Assembly (NCBI GenBank): GCA_025361325.1
Contig: JANYAL010000151.1
Location: 1-8,822, forward strand
DNA: 8,822 nt
DNA from: Bacteroidota bacterium
GTDB lineage: Bacteria > Bacteroidota > Bacteroidia > Chitinophagales > Chitinophagaceae
Reading direction: 5' to 3'
In this document: positions 6,601 through 8,822 of the stretch, one piece after another
How positions within the stretch are numbered: the stretch's first letter is position 1
Layout: each line of letters opens with the position of its first letter
Notes under the pieces: model-generated
Databases searched by the model: none
What the model saw: only the letters and a program-made list of their open reading frames with translations
Told to the model about the DNA's origin: nothing
Translations under genes and position numbers: made by a program

Positions 6601-8822
6601 GGGGGGCTGATGCGTAGTATCGACCAGACAGATTTTGAAACAGCAAATATCGAATTTATCGAATTCTGGATGCAAGACCCTTTCATTCCTACTACTGATA
6701 ATCCCAATATTGCCAATTCCACCGGGGGCAGGCTGTATTTCAACCTGGGGAACGTTTCAGAGGATATCCTGAAGGATGGGAAACGTTTTTATGAGAATGG
6801 CCTTCCCACACCAAATATCCCTTCACCAATTGATTCCTCTGTCTGGGGCAGGGTACCCAATAATCCTATACAGATAACCAATGCATTCAGCAATGATCCC
6901 AACGACAGGATATACCAGGATGTGGGACTTGACGGACTGAATGATGCCGATGAAGTGATCAAGCGTGCGGATTACCTGAATAATTTAAGAAATAATTTTG
7001 GAGCTAATTCTGCCGCGTATCTTAAGGCCTTGAATGACCCTTCCGGTGATGATTATCATTATTACAGGGGCGATGATTACGACCAACAGGGAATTAAGTT
7101 ACTGACCCGCTATAAAAATTTCAATAACCCTGAAGGCAATTCACCAGTTGCTTCAACCGGCAGTTCCTATTCTTCCGCTGCCACCCTTTACCCGGATGCA
7201 GAGGATCTGAACCGCGACAATACCCTTAACCAGACCGAAGAATATTTTCAGTATATTGTTGATATCAAGCCGCCGACAGCTTCGGAAATGTCAATTGGCA
7301 CCAATTTTATCATCGATAAAAAGCCCGTTACCGTGAACCTGGTGAATGGTAGTCAGCGTGTGGAGACATGGTACCAGTTCAGGATACCGATCAATGAGTA
7401 TGACAGGAAGATCGGCAATATCCCCGATTTTAAATCCATTCGATTCATTCGTATGTTCCTTACTGGGTTCCAGGACAGTGTTGTTTTGCGTTTTGGCGAA
7501 CTGCAACTGACCAGAAATACTTGGAGAAAATTCCAGTATAAGATCGATTCAACCGGCTTGTTTACCCAGATACCACCTGATGCCACTTTATTCAACCAGG
7601 GGGCTGTGAATATTGAGGAAAATGATAAACGCGTGCCCCTTCCTTACCGCACTCCCACTGAGGTGCAAAGAGTGCAGACACTCAGTAGCAATGGGGTAAA
7701 CCTGCTGCTCAATGAACAAAGTATGAGCCTGCAGCTTTGTAACCTGGCCAAAGGTGATGGCAGGGGTGTCTTTCAGACCTTTGCCAACCGCGACCTTCGC
7801 CAGTTTGGTAAATTATCCATGTACATTCATGCAGAAAAGACACAGACCGGTCCGGCCCTAAACGATAAGGACCTTACCGCCGTAATCAGGATGGGTACCG
7901 ATTTTGTGAACAATTATTATGAGATAAGGATCCCATTGATACTGACACCCCTTGCGGCTTCGGCACTTGATCCCAGTTCCACAACCTATAATGATACACT
8001 CTGGAATCCTCGTAACGGGTTGAATGTTGATCTCCAGACCCTCGTGAAAATGAAGGAGAACAGGAATGGTGATCCGTCTGCGTCATTGACAAAAATATAC
8101 AGGCAACCCCAGGCAAGCGGACAGGTATATTCGGTGATGGGCAATCCCAACCTTGCTGAGATCAGAGGTATACTTATTGGCGTGGAGAATACCAGTAACC
8201 CGAGTGCCTGCGCGGAGGTATGGGTTGATGAACTCAGCGTGTCTTCCCTTGATGAGAACGGCGGAGGTGCCGCATTAGCCAGGATGGATGTGAACCTGTC
8301 AGACCTCGGTACACTTTCCGTTTCTGCTAATACGCATACCCAGGGATTTGGTACACTGGAACAACGGATCAATGACCGATACAAGGATAATTTTCTTCAG
8401 TTTGATGTTTCCAGTAACCTGGAACTGGGTAAACTGCTTCCCAAAAAACTGGGTATTTCCATTCCTGTTTTTGCCAGTTATTCCGAGAGCATCAGCAAAC
8501 CGCAATATGATCCATTTGATATGGATATAAAATTGAGTGATAAATTGAATGCCGCAAAGACAAAATCAGCCAAAGATTCCATAAAAAATGAGGCTATAGA
8601 CTATACGTCCACCACTACGGTCAACTTCACCAATGTTAGAAAGAACCGTACAGGCAAGAAAAAACCCAAAATCTATGACATCTCTAATTTCGATCTCAGC
8701 TATTCCTATCTGAAGATCAATAATCATACCCCGCTTATTGAAAGCAACGCAGTAACCCGTCACCGCGGGGCCCTGGGCTATAATTTTTCCCCCAAGCCCA
8801 TTTACATTGAGCCGTTCAAAAA
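3664..8822 (+). CDS. sprA: SprA (Sov) outer-membrane translocon of the type IX secretion system, C-terminus cut by window edge
   Basis: The frame is open with no stop from the ATG at 3664 to the right edge, giving 1719 codons of a protein usually about 2,300-2,450 long. SprA is the giant beta-barrel channel in the outer membrane through which T9SS cargo, including gliding adhesins, leaves the periplasm. Family signatures I recognise are THRYLVFEKIGNKYYR (92-107), YQGQNIKNPTLPERARKNGG (179-198), GKLKFPISYNTLANFGQ (215-231), the FDG segment in IEDFDGTQSGLDLR (834-847), DLAYYPDQKGPYNY (946-959), WGGLMRSI (979-986), FWMQDPF (1001-1007), YFNLGNVSEDILKDG (1025-1039) and EDLNRDNTLNQTEEYFQY (1180-1197). 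The signal peptide ends near TASA-T (after Ala31); a lipobox-like ISSC ends at Cys24. An in-frame TAA at 3649-3651 rules out an earlier ATG start. It lies 33 bp after ruvA with no terminator between, so co-transcription is likely. Confidence 0.97.
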   Translation, partial: MLLIRKKICRLLRYTVLAVIISSCFSPTASATPLNGSLLYDRGDTTIPNYKDSLPYPIHDRRGDFVSDYRRSTFDLNNPSNLRDSVAYDPKTHRYLVFEKIGNKYYRTTTSYSFEEYWQMRDRQAEIDYFKKRGNTLNILNRGRVKPKLSIYDNLFNRLFGNGKINITPQGNVDLTAGYQGQNIKNPTLPERARKNGGFDFDMQAQVNVNADIGGKLKFPISYNTLANFGQDNQLKLDYTGTSDEIVKRFELGNVTFPSRSTLIPGAQQLFGVKTQLQFGKLFVTAVVANQKSQRQSANLAGGSASQQFEIKADEYEENRHFLLAQYFRANYNKVMSTLPALKSPVKVLRLQVWVTNKTGITTETRDVVGLTNLGEDGLANPGIPTNGTNPTYANIISNPSNRNPSTVFNNLITLGLNPIQDFEKTFARKLDSSQYQVNPVTGFISLSTPLQTDEVLSVAYQYSYNGKIYQVGEFSEDLPPDSASGNQKILFLKLLKATSQRPSLPIWHLMLKNVYAIGYGTLSPQDFKLDVLYQQPGLGAKRYVPFGNINQGSPIISLINLDRLNNQGDPQPDGVFDFVEGYTVYSQYSRVMFPVLEPFGRDLAAGIYSSPGLPTIKDTLFYALYDSIKAVAVQYPNLDRFVLKGSAKISGSSDISIGYNVPKGSVTVTAGGRVLTEGIDYDVNYDLGTIKIINAAIVNSGIPVQVNSENNASFGLQQKNYMGLRWDYMLRNKPKEQLSFGGTIVRLGEMPFFSKVTYDNNNTGGTNEPIRNTMYGLDVNYRKEVPRLTKLLNKLPFYKSTAPSTVNFFAEGAYLQPGHAPQIGKGSKGIINIEDFDGTQSGLDLRFPPINWALASVPEGATQKGSNTLLFPEASLNNDLNSGKNRAKVCWYEIEPTLQQYKGSNNPFSNDRDQLSDPRVREVYQKEIFPQKTTGFGESQLITFDLAYYPDQKGPYNYDDALGSVNNNGKLLNLGKRWGGLMRSIDQTDFETANIEFIEFWMQDPFIPTTDNPNIANSTGGRLYFNLGNVSEDILKDGKRFYENGLPTPNIPSPIDSSVWGRVPNNPIQITNAFSNDPNDRIYQDVGLDGLNDADEVIKRADYLNNLRNNFGANSAAYLKALNDPSGDDYHYYRGDDYDQQGIKLLTRYKNFNNPEGNSPVASTGSSYSSAATLYPDAEDLNRDNTLNQTEEYFQYIVDIKPPTASEMSIGTNFIIDKKPVTVNLVNGSQRVETWYQFRIPINEYDRKIGNIPDFKSIRFIRMFLTGFQDSVVLRFGELQLTRNTWRKFQYKIDSTGLFTQIPPDATLFNQGAVNIEENDKRVPLPYRTPTEVQRVQTLSSNGVNLLLNEQSMSLQLCNLAKGDGRGVFQTFANRDLRQFGKLSMYIHAEKTQTGPALNDKDLTAVIRMGTDFVNNYYEIRIPLILTPLAASALDPSSTTYNDTLWNPRNGLNVDLQTLVKMKENRNGDPSASLTKIYRQPQASGQVYSVMGNPNLAEIRGILIGVENTSNPSACAEVWVDELSVSSLDENGGGAALARMDVNLSDLGTLSVSANTHTQGFGTLEQRINDRYKDNFLQFDVSSNLELGKLLPKKLGISIPVFASYSESISKPQYDPFDMDIKLSDKLNAAKTKSAKDSIKNEAIDYTSTTTVNFTNVRKNRTGKKKPKIYDISNFDLSYSYLKINNHTPLIESNAVTRHRGALGYNFSPKPIYIEPFK

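Noticed and set aside
7986..8384. 132-codon minus-strand open frame inside sprA
   Set aside because: The sprA frame is uninterrupted here and keeps family-like sequence. The antisense product has no domain, and the other minus-strand frames across sprA are likewise shadows.
1..8822. Search for CRISPR, tRNA or rRNA genes, insertion-sequence ends, toxin-antitoxin or defence genes
   Set aside because: Nearly all of the window is occupied by four intact or edge-cut genes with housekeeping or secretion roles. No arrays of direct repeats, terminal inverted repeats with target duplications, or cloverleaf-like segments were seen.

Overview
The window looks like chromosomal DNA from a member of the Bacteroidota. 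The evidence is a large sprA-type type IX secretion (T9SS) translocon gene, a subtilase of the Bacteroidota secreted type, start codons without Shine-Dalgarno sequences, and A/T-rich leaders. Protein style and moderate base composition suggest a gliding environmental lineage such as Chitinophagaceae, but that narrower placement is only an impression. There are no RNA genes, CRISPR arrays, insertion sequences, phage genes or other signs of recent transfer.

Layout. Positions 1-1742 (minus strand) hold most of a secreted S8 serine peptidase whose C-terminus lies beyond the left edge. Positions 1845-2834 (minus) hold a complete fabH, the condensing enzyme that starts fatty-acid synthesis; it reads toward the peptidase across a 102-bp gap. 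A 211-bp divergent intergenic region (2835-3045) separates fabH from the rightward genes and should carry both promoters. Positions 3046-3630 (plus) hold a complete ruvA (Holliday-junction binding). Only 33 bp later, sprA begins at 3664 and is open to the right edge: 1719 codons are present, and the family is usually about 2,300-2,450 residues long.

How the genes relate. ruvA and sprA are probably co-transcribed. I remember this pairing from other Bacteroidota and regard it as conserved neighbourhood rather than shared function. SprA forms the outer-membrane channel of the T9SS. The peptidase has a signal peptide and, just before the left edge, a linker of the kind often found ahead of T9SS-related C-terminal domains, so it may be a client of that pathway; its sorting domain is outside the window. 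fabH is housekeeping.

I found no convincing undescribed system. The points most worth a second look are three acidic, calcium-loop-like segments in SprA, a lipobox-like cysteine in the SprA signal peptide, and the ruvA-sprA leader and linkage.
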